In this document: positions 9,562 to 17,196 of the stretch, one piece after another
How positions within the stretch are numbered: the stretch's first letter is position 1
Layout of the letters: the number at the start of each line of letters is the position of its first letter
Assembly: GCF_013407145.1 (NCBI RefSeq)
Contig: NZ_CP026993.1
Coordinates: 434,001-498,000 of the forward strand
Reading direction: 5' to 3'
Length of the DNA: 64,000 nucleotides
Origin: Nitrosopumilus cobalaminigenes
Lineage (GTDB): Archaea; Thermoproteota; Nitrososphaeria; Nitrososphaerales; Nitrosopumilaceae
Translations under genes and position numbers: made by a program
The notes under the pieces: generated by a model
What the model saw: the letters and a program-made list of their open reading frames with translations, nothing else
What the model was told of the DNA's origin: nothing
Databases searched by the model: none

Positions 9562-10780
9562 ATTTGTATTTAATTGCAGCATCTTCTAATGCTTTAATCA
9601 TCGGTAATTTCTCTCCTGTAAGATAAAGTACTAGTGCTCCTCCTGCAGTACTAATGTGATTGATTTTATCAGCTAATCCTTGTTGTTTTAATGCCGTAGT
9701 AAGATGTCCTCCACTTACAATTGTTGTTGCCATTGAATTTGCTACTGAATTTAGTAATGCATTAGTTCCATAACTGAAATTATCTTTTTCAAAAAATCCT
9801 GCTGGCCCACTGATAAATACAGTTCCTGCACCTGCAATTAATTTTGAATAATATTCTACAGTCTTTGGTCCTAAATCAAATATTTTATCTCCTTTACCCA
9901 TTTCTCTTACATCCATCTCCACTCTTTCTCCATCTTTGTCAATTGCAATGTCTACTGGGGTTGCAAAAACATCTGGATATTCTCCTATCAATGTGTGAGC
10001 TTTTGCCACCACTTCTTCTTCACGTTTTATTCCCATCGGTGATTTGATTCTAGCTTGTGCTCGCATGAACACATTACCAATCAATCCTGTTAGTAGTACA
10101 TGGTCTGCTCTACCATTTTGAATCAATAATTTAATCGCCTCCAATCTGTCTGGAATTTTTGAACCTCCAAGCACAATAACATGCGGTGCTTTAGCTACAG
10201 TCATAATCTCATCAAGATTTCTAACCTCTCGCTCCACAATTCTTCCTGCACATGCTGGAAGAACTTGTGGGAATCCTACTATTGATGGATGTGATCTATG
10301 TGCACTAGGAAATGAATCCAATACTACAAGATCAAATAATTTCGATAAACGAGAAACCATAATTGTTTTAGCTGCGTTTTCTGGAGTAAATTCGTAATTT
10401 TCTTCTGCACACAATCGAAGATTATCTAAAAGTAAAATTTCACCTTCTTCTAAGTTTTTGATAGCACTTTGTGCTGCTTCACCAATTGTGTCCTCAACAT
10501 ATTTTATTTTTCTATTCATTAATTTTTCAAGGACTTTGGCGTGTTTGTCCATTCCAATATACTCATTATTTCCAACTCTGCCTTGATGAGACCCGATGAC
10601 CACTTTGGCTTCTTTTAGTGATTCGAGAGTTTCAATTGCTTCTTCGATTCTTTTAGTCCCAGAAATTTCTAATGTTTCAGGATCTATTGGACAGTTCATA
10701 TCCACTCTCAAAAAAACAGTCTTGCCTTTTAGGTCAAAATCATCTAGTGTGAGCACCTTCACAATTTGTCTATTGTCCAC
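9554..10780 (-). CDS. pgk: Phosphoglycerate kinase
   Basis: This enzyme interconverts 1,3-bisphosphoglycerate and 3-phosphoglycerate; in an autotroph it mainly serves gluconeogenesis. The substrate site is seen in TVFLRVDMNCP and SHQGRVG, the hinge region includes DSFPSAHRSHPSIVG, and the C-terminal nucleotide domain has FISGPAGFFEKDNFSYGT and STAGGALVLYLTGE. The length of 408 residues is typical. The start is GTG. The gene is monocistronic, convergent with the suf operon and divergent from the PAP2 gene. Phosphoglycerate mutase, the next enzyme, is at 37943-39208. Confidence 0.96.
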   Translation of the reverse strand: MDNRQIVKVLTLDDFDLKGKTVFLRVDMNCPIDPETLEISGTKRIEEAIETLESLKEAKVVIGSHQGRVGNNEYIGMDKHAKVLEKLMNRKIKYVEDTIGEAAQSAIKNLEEGEILLLDNLRLCAEENYEFTPENAAKTIMVSRLSKLFDLVVLDSFPSAHRSHPSIVGFPQVLPACAGRIVEREVRNLDEIMTVAKAPHVIVLGGSKIPDRLEAIKLLIQNGRADHVLLTGLIGNVFMRAQARIKSPMGIKREEEVVAKAHTLIGEYPDVFATPVDIAIDKDGERVEMDVREMGKGDKIFDLGPKTVEYYSKLIAGAGTVFISGPAGFFEKDNFSYGTNALLNSVANSMATTIVSGGHLTTALKQQGLADKINHISTAGGALVLYLTGEKLPMIKALEDAAIKYKSK

Positions 10781-10881
10781 TTGGTTAAATTCTTTAGCCG
10801 ATCAGAAATGATTTATTCATTTTTATTTCAAAACTTATCTATTGACAAAAATTAAAAGACACGTGCTTGAGGTTTCATTAA

Positions 10882-11550
10882 TTGCAAAATTGGCTTTTTG
10901 ATATTCGGTCTCGTTCCTTTGTTTTACTAACAATTTCATTTCTAATTATCACTGCAATTGTATATTCTGGAATTACCGAAAGCTTTGATCAAAGTGTAAT
11001 TTTATTTTTTTCTGAAAATGTTGGAAACTCTACATTAGATCTGATAATGCAATCTATCACCGAAAGTGGTGAAGCATTATGGATGCTAGGATTTGCAATT
11101 TTTGTTTTAATCATTCCAAAAACCCGTAGAGTTGGAGTTACCTTGATGATTTTGATTGTAATATCTACACTGCTTACAGGTTATGTCAAATGTGGTGTTG
11201 ATAGAGATAGGCCTGATTTTGAGTATGATGCAGTCTCATTTCCAGTACCTGTAAGTAAAGATACGTTTGCCTTGTTTTGTGAGGGTGGCTATGATGCATC
11301 ATATCCTTCTGGACATGCTGCAAGATCAATGATTTTTGCTATTATTCTAGGATTTGCGCTCTCTGAGCGATTTCCACGTGGAGCATATTTGATGTTCCTG
11401 TATCCATTTTTGATTTCATTAAGCAGAATCTATGTTTTGGAGCATTACCCTATGGATGTTATTGGAGGTACCATAATTGGTGTGATGTTAGCTGGCGTTA
11501 TGGCAAATAGAACTAAACTTTACAAAATTTTTGAGAAATCAAAAACCTAA
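10882..11550 (+). CDS. PAP2-superfamily membrane phosphatase
   Basis: This integral membrane phosphatase carries all three PAP2 signature motifs: KCGVDRDRP, then YPSGHAARS, then SRIYVLEHYPMDVIGG, whose histidines and arginines form the active site on the outer face. About six hydrophobic helices are visible in 222 residues. Likely substrates are isoprenoid pyrophosphates or phospholipid phosphates, for example undecaprenyl- or dolichyl-type carriers, but the sequence does not say which. The TTG start follows an AT-rich stretch shared with the divergent pgk promoter. The 3' end overlaps the convergent gene by 12 bp. Confidence 0.88.
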   Translation: MQNWLFDIRSRSFVLLTISFLIITAIVYSGITESFDQSVILFFSENVGNSTLDLIMQSITESGEALWMLGFAIFVLIIPKTRRVGVTLMILIVISTLLTGYVKCGVDRDRPDFEYDAVSFPVPVSKDTFALFCEGGYDASYPSGHAARSMIFAIILGFALSERFPRGAYLMFLYPFLISLSRIYVLEHYPMDVIGGTIIGVMLAGVMANRTKLYKIFEKSKT

Positions 11551-11850
11551 TTCTGTCAATCTGTCTCTGTGAATTAGAACTATTGCATAATGTTCATCAT
11601 CATGATGATATGTCCAATATTTGACATCTCGGTCTTCATTCTTTTGTCTTAGCCCTGTTGTTACTCCTGTTGTTACAGAATATCCAATCCTTTTTGCAAT
11701 TTTTGATTCTTTTGGCATTAATACTTTGTATCCTTCTTTTTTTCCTTTAAATCCTAAATTGACCATGTCTTCGACTGCTTCCATTGCCTCTTTCTCATCT
11801 TTTACATCGTATGTTCTCAAGATTGGCAAATCTTTTGGATGAAATTCCAT
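11539..11850 (-). CDS. Conserved hypothetical protein, 103 residues
   Basis: I do not recognise this small soluble protein. It is mixed charged (MEFHPKDLPILRTYDVKDEK at the N-terminus) and has a C-terminal half with strand-like segments including YWTYHHDDEHYAIVLIHR. It has no cysteine motif, signal peptide or membrane segment. It is convergent with the PAP2 gene (12-bp overlap) and divergent from the lysine-tail gene. It reads as a real gene because codon use matches its neighbours and it fills the gap. Confidence 0.7.
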   Translation of the reverse strand: MEFHPKDLPILRTYDVKDEKEAMEAVEDMVNLGFKGKKEGYKVLMPKESKIAKRIGYSVTTGVTTGLRQKNEDRDVKYWTYHHDDEHYAIVLIHRDRLTELGF

Positions 11851-11975
11851 GGTGTTGCTAAAATCTCTTAACTAATATTTTTTAAAAAATGGTATTTTGC
11901 GATCAAATTAAGTTAATTTTCTTAACTTGCAAGTCAATACATGATTATATCTATAACTTAACCGACGCTTTTGTC

Positions 11976-12944
11976 TTGAATCACTCATTGGCCTCATTAG
12001 AAAAACTAGTAATTCAATTACGACAAAAGAAACAAGAAGCAACCAAATTACGTAAAAAAGCAGAAGAACAAGTTAAAGAATTTCGTTCCGCTGAAAAACG
12101 CTCTGTTTCTGGTTTACACTCTCTTGATAAAAAAATAGAATCTGAAAAAGAAGAATCTACAGACGTTTCTACCGTTCTTACTAGAAAAAACTCTCAATTG
12201 GAAAGTATAGGGAGATTGATAGCTGCAGCAGAGGAGAGACTTGCTAGAGAAAAAGAGGCTATTGAGCAGACTGAACAAGAAATTGAATTTGCTGAAAACC
12301 CTTTAGAAAAACAAAATGCTGAGGCTAGATTACGCTCATTAAATGATCATGTAAGCGATTTAGTTGAAGAAATCAAAAGCAGACAAAAAACTGCCAAAAA
12401 GATTACAGATGATGTAACTGATTTCTCTGATATTAAATCAAAAATTATCTCAAAAATCCAAAAACAAACAAAATCAAAACCTTCTTTGCGTGAAACTAAA
12501 ATTTCAAGCCGCAAATCTTTACAAAAATTCCTAAAAGACTTGGAAAGACGAACAAAAGCAGAAGAATCTGCTCAAAAGTCATTGGATAATGCATACTCAA
12601 AATTAAAAGAATTATTGGCAAACAGAAGAAAAGCAGCAGCAAAGAAGAAAACTGCAGCTAAAAAGAAACCAGCAAAGAAGAAAACTGCAGCTAAAAAGAA
12701 ACCAGCAAAGAAGAAAACTGCAGCTAAAAAGAAACCAGCAAAGAAGAAAACTGCAGCTAAAAAGAAACCAGCAAAGAAGAAAACTGCAGCTAAAAAGAAA
12801 CCAGCAAAGAAGAAAACTGCAGCTAAAAAGAAACCAGCAAAGAAGAAAACTGCAGCTAAAAAGAAACCAGCAAAGAAGAAAACTGCAGCTAAAAAGAAAC
12901 CAGCAAAGAAGAAAACTGCAGCTAAAAAGAAATCTAGACGCTAG
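11976..12944 (+). CDS. Coiled-coil protein with histone-H1-like lysine/alanine/proline tail
   Basis: This is a 322-residue, two-part protein. The first ~225 residues are charged, heptad-rich helix (LEKLVIQLRQKKQEATKLRK and later segments), a predicted long coiled coil. The last ~100 residues are a basic tail built from eight exact TAAKKKPAKKK units plus a partial ninth, ending KKKSRR. Such tails occur in histone H1 C-termini and in bacterial and chlamydial H1-like proteins, where they bind DNA non-specifically. A nucleoid-compacting or DNA-bridging role is therefore inferred, not shown. TTG 11976 is chosen because a TATA-like ATTATATC lies about 26 nt upstream; in-frame ATG 11889 would precede that box. 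Confidence 0.82.
   Translation: MNHSLASLEKLVIQLRQKKQEATKLRKKAEEQVKEFRSAEKRSVSGLHSLDKKIESEKEESTDVSTVLTRKNSQLESIGRLIAAAEERLAREKEAIEQTEQEIEFAENPLEKQNAEARLRSLNDHVSDLVEEIKSRQKTAKKITDDVTDFSDIKSKIISKIQKQTKSKPSLRETKISSRKSLQKFLKDLERRTKAEESAQKSLDNAYSKLKELLANRRKAAAKKKTAAKKKPAKKKTAAKKKPAKKKTAAKKKPAKKKTAAKKKPAKKKTAAKKKPAKKKTAAKKKPAKKKTAAKKKPAKKKTAAKKKPAKKKTAAKKKSRR
12651..12932 (+). repeat. 33-bp in-frame tandem repeat (eight full copies plus partial)
   Basis: A 33-bp unit beginning ACTGCAGCTAAAAAG recurs at 12651, 12684, 12717, 12750, 12783, 12816, 12849 and 12882, with a final 18-bp partial copy at 12915. The copies appear identical at the nucleotide level, including synonymous sites, so the array is recent or kept uniform by slippage or recombination. 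Copy number is likely to vary between strains. Confidence 0.95.
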
Positions 12945-13005
12945 TCTTCCAAATTTACTTTTCTATTCGATAACATAAAAGTAGGTTTTATTTTATTATT
13001 TTAAA

Positions 13006-13611
13006 ATGAAAAAACGTGGTTTAGTAATTACAATTGTTGGTTTAGTATTCATTGCAGTTTCTCTCACCATTGCAGTTTCTGCAGTTCCTTCAAACATTAC
13101 TGGTCCTAATGATCTCTCGATGGTTACTATGTTTGAAGGATTGTTTGATGAGATAACAAATGAGCTCCAAATTATGCCTGGTGAGTCGGCATATGTAACC
13201 TATGATACATCTTCATTTGGTGCTCCATTGCTCTGGGGAATTCAAATTACTAATTATGTTTCTGGAGATACATTATCTATCAATATTTCAAATATTTTTG
13301 GAGATAATTATGGAACATTTGTAATGTCTGAACCAATTTTATTTGAAGCATTGGAACTTGAACAATCTGACAGTTTGAATTTTGAAATCAAAAATACTGG
13401 TTCTAGAGATGTAAGCATCGTCGTAATGTTTTCTGAAGATCCAGAAAATTCTGATGCGCTGTCTAATCCTGATTCTCCTGTAATGAATATGGTGATGCCT
13501 CTTTTAATTTCTGGATTTTTACTTGTATTGGGAATAATAATTTCAATAATTGGTGTAATTGTAATTTTAGTAGATTTGAAAAATAATTTAGATAATAAAA
13601 GAAATTATTGA
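13006..13611 (+). CDS. Membrane-anchored extracytoplasmic protein, unknown function
   Basis: I do not recognise this 201-residue protein. An N-terminal hydrophobic helix (about residues 5-26) works as a signal anchor. A roughly 130-residue beta-rich domain with few charges follows, then a second strong hydrophobic helix (about 163-190) and a short basic tail (NNLDNKRNY). The topology suggests both ends inside and the middle domain outside the membrane. A TATA-like ACATAAAAG lies about 27 nt upstream of ATG. The 3' end overlaps the convergent OB-fold gene by 7 bp. Confidence 0.75.
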   Translation: MKKRGLVITIVGLVFIAVSLTIAVSAVPSNITGPNDLSMVTMFEGLFDEITNELQIMPGESAYVTYDTSSFGAPLLWGIQITNYVSGDTLSINISNIFGDNYGTFVMSEPILFEALELEQSDSLNFEIKNTGSRDVSIVVMFSEDPENSDALSNPDSPVMNMVMPLLISGFLLVLGIIISIIGVIVILVDLKNNLDNKRNY

Positions 13612-13919
13612 GGATTAATATCCATTTTACCAAATTTGCCTTTGGTTAAGGATACTTCACCTTTGAACTCATTGGTATATCCATTTGTAATGACAACTGT
13701 ATCTCCAACATTTACTGCTTTGATATCGTCGCCCCACAATGTGAGTTTCATTTGGTCATCTTCAGTTTCACCGTTAGAAATTACTGCATCGCAGACATCT
13801 ACTGTTCCTCCACTTTTGAGATTCACAGTTCTTGGGTCTCCTTTGCTTTTAACAACAGCTTCAACATTAACTCCACTTCGCATTTTTTTTGCGTCGGAAA
13901 TTGGTATGAATTCTGACAT
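13605..13919 (-). CDS. OB-fold single-stranded nucleic-acid-binding protein, RPA/SSB-like
   Basis: This is a single OB-fold domain of about 104 residues. The pattern VNVEAVVKSKGDPRTVNLKS, then DDQMKLTLWGDDIKAVNVGD and VVITNGYTNEFKGEVSLTKG is typical of archaeal RPA/SSB-type OB folds that bind single-stranded DNA or RNA. The start at MSEFIPISD is preferred to an in-frame ATG 13 codons upstream, because the family usually begins at this segment. It is a stand-alone gene between the membrane protein and tRNA-Leu. Its exact partner or substrate is not visible. Confidence 0.82.
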   Translation of the reverse strand: MSEFIPISDAKKMRSGVNVEAVVKSKGDPRTVNLKSGGTVDVCDAVISNGETEDDQMKLTLWGDDIKAVNVGDTVVITNGYTNEFKGEVSLTKGKFGKMDINPQ

Positions 13920-14038
13920 GTTTTGGAAACTATTGTGCACGATTATAAGCTTTGTCAAAAAATTAGCAAAATGACAGATCAGATTTTTAATTTATCAAAA
14001 TAGTAATCGAGAAATATTGGTGTATACCCAAACTCAAT

Positions 14039-14139
14039 GCAGAGGTATCGAAGCCCGGTCAACCGAGAGGGACTCAAGATCCATAATATGGGTAATCCCT
14101 TCTCTCAGGAGTTCGTGGGTTCGAATCCCACCCTCTGCA
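14039..14139 (+). tRNA. tRNA-Leu(CAA) with 16-nt intron at 37/38
   Basis: The acceptor stem is GCAGAGG paired with CCTCTGC, discriminator A at 14139, with no encoded CCA. The anticodon stem AGGGA (14068-14072) pairs with TCCCT (14096-14100). The loop reads C-T-CAA-G, then an intron at 14079-14094, then A38. The intron contains a CCAT/ATGG hairpin, consistent with a bulge-helix-bulge splice site. A long variable arm and the T-arm GTGGG TTCGAAT CCCAC support a class II leucine tRNA. Confidence 0.93.
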
Positions 14140-14183
14140 CTATATTTCATCTAAAATTGCAAATTTTGTTAAAATTCTTGTAA

Positions 14184-14306
14184 TTATGCTACGATTGTCT
14201 TTACTTTAGTAATGGAATGTTCTGAAATTTGTTTATGCATTTCAGCGAGTTGGTCGTCTTTGAAAGATAAATTGCATCTAAAACACTTCCAAACCATCTC
14301 TGACAT
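14184..14306 (-). CDS. 40-residue C2H2 zinc-finger microprotein
   Basis: This is a short reading frame of 40 codons plus stop. It encodes a single classical C2H2 finger with Cys8-x2-Cys11-x12-His24-x5-His30 and hydrophobic Phe15 and Leu20 at finger-core positions. ATG 14306 lies 26 nt downstream of a CTTATAAG box, so the transcript would be leaderless; an in-frame ATG five codons upstream is less likely. The finger could bind DNA, RNA or protein. It is the best-supported feature in the 350-bp stretch between tRNA-Leu and the DedA-like gene. Confidence 0.72.
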   Translation of the reverse strand: MSEMVWKCFRCNLSFKDDQLAEMHKQISEHSITKVKTIVA

Positions 14307-14327
14307 GGGTACACTACGCATAAATTG

Positions 14328-14335
14328 CTTATAAG
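14328..14335 (-). promoter_or_regulatory. TATA-like box for the C2H2 microprotein
   Basis: CTTATAAG is centred about 26 nt upstream of the minus-strand ATG at 14306. This is the textbook distance for an archaeal TATA box with a transcript starting on the ATG. Confidence 0.5.
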
Positions 14336-14432
14336 GATATTGCATGATTGATCCAATTTTTTACAATACCTGATCATTGTTTTGAAAAACATGTAATTTT
14401 TATAATTTTTTAGATCAGATTGAAATTATTTC

Positions 14433-14507
14433 ATGACTAAAAAGGAATCCAAGGGTTTAGAAACAAAAAAAGTGATACAATTTTTGAAAGATGTTAGATA
14501 TTTTTGA
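14433..14507 (+). CDS. Possible 24-residue leader peptide overlapping the DedA-like gene
   Basis: A short frame starts with ATG and encodes a basic peptide, MTKKESKGLETKKVIQF onward to 24 residues. It overlaps the first 17 bases of the downstream membrane-protein gene in another frame. A TATA-like TTTTATAATT at 14398-14407 lies about 30 nt upstream of this ATG, so a leaderless message would begin here and not at the downstream gene's own start. It could be an upstream ORF that couples translation, or simply a 5' untranslated leader. Confidence 0.35.
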   Translation: MTKKESKGLETKKVIQFLKDVRYF

Positions 14508-15111
14508 AATTTTTGGAGAATTTTCATATTTTGGAATTTTTCTTGTACTGATTGGAGTAAATGCATCTCCAATTCTAATGCCACCAAGCTGGATTATCTT
14601 AACGTCGTTTTATCTTCTAGATCCTACTCTGAACATAGTTATTCTTGCTATGGTAGGGGCTACAGGAGCTACTATTGGCAGATTTGTTCTAAAGAGGATT
14701 AGTGTAATTTTTAGAAGATTTGTTGCAGAAGAACAAAAATCCAACCTTGATGTGATTGGGGATTACCTTAACAATAAAAAATATGGTTATGTTATTGCCT
14801 CTTTTCTATTTGGTGCCACACCTCTTCCAAGTAACATGTTGTTTATTGCCTATGGGCTAATGCGAGCAAAAAGCCTGGGCATCTATATTGGATTTTGGTT
14901 TGGTAGAACACTCTCATACATTATTATGATTTATTCTGGCAATGCTGTGTTGACTCCCTTCTTAGAACTGTTTGAGGATCGTTTGACTGGAATTTTATTA
15001 ATTGATGGTGCTGGAATTGGATTGATCATTCTATTTGCATCTGTGAATTGGACTCTTTTAATTACAAAAAGAAAACTAAAATTTGTCAAACCAAAAATAT
15101 GGAGATTCTAA
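14491..15111 (+). CDS. DedA/VTT-type membrane protein
   Basis: This integral membrane protein of 206 residues has hydrophobic segments and the DedA/SNARE-associated (VTT) pattern: an N-terminal helix pair with MPPSW, then GATGATIGRFVLKRI, then FLFGATPLPSNMLFIAYGLM. The family is linked to lipid-carrier recycling (scramblase-like or undecaprenyl-phosphate uptake) and membrane homeostasis. The stop at 15111 is immediately followed by the HD-domain gene, so the two are co-transcribed. The promoter lies about 60-90 bp upstream, leaving a leader that holds a possible small peptide. Confidence 0.8.
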   Translation: MLDIFEIFGEFSYFGIFLVLIGVNASPILMPPSWIILTSFYLLDPTLNIVILAMVGATGATIGRFVLKRISVIFRRFVAEEQKSNLDVIGDYLNNKKYGYVIASFLFGATPLPSNMLFIAYGLMRAKSLGIYIGFWFGRTLSYIIMIYSGNAVLTPFLELFEDRLTGILLIDGAGIGLIILFASVNWTLLITKRKLKFVKPKIWRF

Positions 15112-15732
15112 ATGAAAGTTCTTGATTCTATTAAAAATGAAGTTAAAGAAATAATGGATAATGATTCAGCACATGATTTTGAACATATTATGAGAGTTTA
15201 CAAAAACGCTCAAAAAATGTGCAAGAAAGAAAAAGCCAACAAAAAATTAGTTCTTTGTGCAGCGTTATTACATGATATTGTTTCTTACCCAAAATCTGAT
15301 AAGCGTTCAAAAATGTCTTCAATAGAAAGTGCAAAAAAATCTAAAACTATGCTAAAAAAATATAATTTTTCAGAAGAAGAAATTATTATTATTTCAGATG
15401 CTATTCGTGATCATAGTTTTTCACAAAATAAAATACCTTCAACTTTGGAAGGGAAAATTCTTCAGGATGCTGATAGATTAGATGCAATAGGTGCAATAGG
15501 ACTTGCAAGAGTTTTTGCTACAGGTGGTTCACTTAAACGACCATTCTATAATATCGATGATCCGTTTTGCAAAACAAGAAAACCTGATGATAAAACTTGG
15601 ACAGTGGATCACTTTTATCAAAAGTTACTCAAATTGGAATCTTTGATGAATACAAAATCTGGCAAGATAGAGGCCAAAAAGAGAACTAGGGTACTCAAAG
15701 ATTTCCTAAAACAATTAAAATTGGAGATATGA
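15112..15732 (+). CDS. HD-domain phosphohydrolase
   Basis: This is a metal-dependent HD-superfamily hydrolase of 206 residues. The metal ligands are seen in AHDFEHIMRV (first His), AALLHDIV (HD doublet) and ILQDADRLDAIGAIG (distal Asp), followed by the VFATGGSLKRPFY segment typical of the YedJ/YpgQ-like group. These proteins hydrolyse nucleotides or similar phosphate esters; the exact substrate is unknown. The gene follows the DedA-like gene with no gap and ends in an ATGA overlap with a 50-residue membrane-peptide frame. Confidence 0.88.
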   Translation: MKVLDSIKNEVKEIMDNDSAHDFEHIMRVYKNAQKMCKKEKANKKLVLCAALLHDIVSYPKSDKRSKMSSIESAKKSKTMLKKYNFSEEEIIIISDAIRDHSFSQNKIPSTLEGKILQDADRLDAIGAIGLARVFATGGSLKRPFYNIDDPFCKTRKPDDKTWTVDHFYQKLLKLESLMNTKSGKIEAKKRTRVLKDFLKQLKLEI

Positions 15733-15881
15733 TGATGGGAATTTTTAATCATCTAAAGAGAATGAGGACAAGGACATATTTTCTGATATTTACTCCTCCT
15801 GTAATCTTGGCATTTGTTCTGATTTTCTCATATTGTCTTAGCGTTTATGGTGATGTGTGTTTTAAAACTCCCATGATTTAG
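15729..15881 (+). CDS. Possible 50-residue single-pass membrane peptide
   Basis: A 50-codon frame begins in the ATGA overlap with the HD-domain gene. After a basic N-terminus (KRMRTRTY) it has one strongly hydrophobic segment of about 22 residues including VILAFVLIFSYCLSVYG. This inside-positive signature fits a small membrane protein with its N-terminus in the cytoplasm. Its last four bases overlap the convergent gene. Coupled start and clean hydrophobic profile support it; I do not recognise a family. Confidence 0.45.
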   Translation: MMMGIFNHLKRMRTRTYFLIFTPPVILAFVLIFSYCLSVYGDVCFKTPMI

Positions 15882-16189
15882 CCATAATCGACGTATCTAT
15901 CATATCTTGTTTCGATCTCGGTATTTTCACCAGTCCTTATTTTCTCATATTCTTCTTTTTTTCTAAATTCAATGTATTTGTTAATTTCAGTAAATTCTTC
16001 TTCTTTTGGATAGGAACCAAACACTGGTTCAACTAGTTGCAAATATTCTATGGTTTTTTCTCTAAATTCTTCTCTTGTTGGTTTTTTGATTCCTTTCATT
16101 CTAAACCAAACTGCAGTCCAGCTTGCGCCTACCACATGTGGCAATAAATCAAATGCTCTTTGAATTTCAAAACGTTCGTCGTTTCTCAT
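15878..16189 (-). CDS. Conserved hypothetical protein, 103 residues, coupled to hemB
   Basis: I do not recognise this small soluble protein. It starts MRNDERFEIQRAFDLLPHVV and is rich in Glu, Arg and aromatic residues, with no cysteines, signal or membrane segment. Its ATG overlaps the hemB stop by four bases, so it is the downstream cistron of hemB and probably expressed with it. A link to heme synthesis is inferred from this coupling alone. Confidence 0.75.
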   Translation of the reverse strand: MRNDERFEIQRAFDLLPHVVGASWTAVWFRMKGIKKPTREEFREKTIEYLQLVEPVFGSYPKEEEFTEINKYIEFRKKEEYEKIRTGENTEIETRYDRYVDYG

Positions 16190-17166
16190 GATTCTTGAAG
16201 GAATCTAGAAGCTGATTTTGCAAAATATGTAACTATCATATCTGCCCCTGCTCTTTTAATTGAATGTAGAATCTCTAATGTGATGTCTTTTTCATTTACA
16301 TATCCTAATTGTGATGCTGCTTTTACCAATGCATATTCTCCAGATACACTGTATGCTGAAACTGGTACATTGTATTTTCTTCTAGTTTCTGAAATTAAAT
16401 CCAAATATGACAAAGCTGGTTTTATCATAACTATATCTACTCCTTCTTCAATGTCTGTTTCAACTTCCATCATTGCTTCTCTTGCATTTGTATATGGAAC
16501 TTGGTATGTTTTTCTGTCTCCAAACTTTGGAGCACATTCTGCTGCATCTCTAAATGGTGAGTAAAAGTTTGAACGGTGTTTTGCAGAGTGTGACATTATT
16601 GAAACATCTGTAAATCCTTCTTTATCTAATGCTTTTCTAATTGCGGCAACTTGTCCATCCATCATTGCTGATGGTGATACTGTATCTACTCCTGCTCTTG
16701 CTTGACTGATTGCAATTTTTGCAAGTGTGTCTAGGCTAGTGTCGTTATCAATTTTATCTCCTTGAATAATTCCACAATGTCCCGTAGATGTAAATTGACA
16801 TAGACAAACATCTGCCATGATTACTATTTTATCTCCAAATTTCTCTCTGATCTGTGCAATTGCCTTTTGAACAATTCCATTATCATCAAATGCAGAACTT
16901 CCTGCCTCGTCTTTTTGTGAAGGAATCCCAAAAACCATGATTGCAGGAATTCCTAAATCTATAATTTTTCCAACTTCTTCATTTACATCACTTAATGGTA
17001 ATCTCTCGATTTCTGACATTGATTCTACTTTGACTCTTTCTTTCAAATCCTCTTGAACGAATACTGGACAAATGAAATCTTTTGGTGAAAGAGTTGTTTC
17101 TTGAACTAATTCTCTCATTTTATCTGATGTTCGTAGTCGACGAAGTCTTCTAGTTGGAAATGACAT
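16186..17166 (-). CDS. hemB: Delta-aminolevulinic acid dehydratase (porphobilinogen synthase)
   Basis: This enzyme condenses two 5-aminolevulinates to porphobilinogen. The zinc-type active site is seen in ADVCLCQFTSTGHCG. The two Schiff-base lysines are in MSHSAKHRSNFYSPFR and VIMIKPALSYLD, and SPSAMMDGQVAAIR is also conserved. The length of 326 residues is normal. A TAAAATATAA box about 24 nt upstream suggests its own promoter, although hemA lies only 30 bp upstream on the same strand. Confidence 0.96.
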   Translation of the reverse strand: MSFPTRRLRRLRTSDKMRELVQETTLSPKDFICPVFVQEDLKERVKVESMSEIERLPLSDVNEEVGKIIDLGIPAIMVFGIPSQKDEAGSSAFDDNGIVQKAIAQIREKFGDKIVIMADVCLCQFTSTGHCGIIQGDKIDNDTSLDTLAKIAISQARAGVDTVSPSAMMDGQVAAIRKALDKEGFTDVSIMSHSAKHRSNFYSPFRDAAECAPKFGDRKTYQVPYTNAREAMMEVETDIEEGVDIVMIKPALSYLDLISETRRKYNVPVSAYSVSGEYALVKAASQLGYVNEKDITLEILHSIKRAGADMIVTYFAKSASRFLQES

Positions 17167-17196
17167 GTTGAAATTCTCTCTAGCTAAAATATAATC

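Noticed and set aside
9844-10047. Forward 67-codon leucine-rich frame inside pgk
   Set aside because: It is antisense to conserved pgk codons; the hydrophobic look results from the complementary frame.
12651-12932. Regular 33-bp repeats as a CRISPR array
   Set aside because: The repeats are contiguous with no spacers and are in frame inside a coding gene, encoding a lysine-rich tail.
14201-14392. Reverse-strand 63-codon frame overlapping the C2H2 gene
   Set aside because: Its composition is unlike the neighbours and it lacks any motif. The shorter frame in another phase encodes a classical zinc finger and has a well-placed promoter box.
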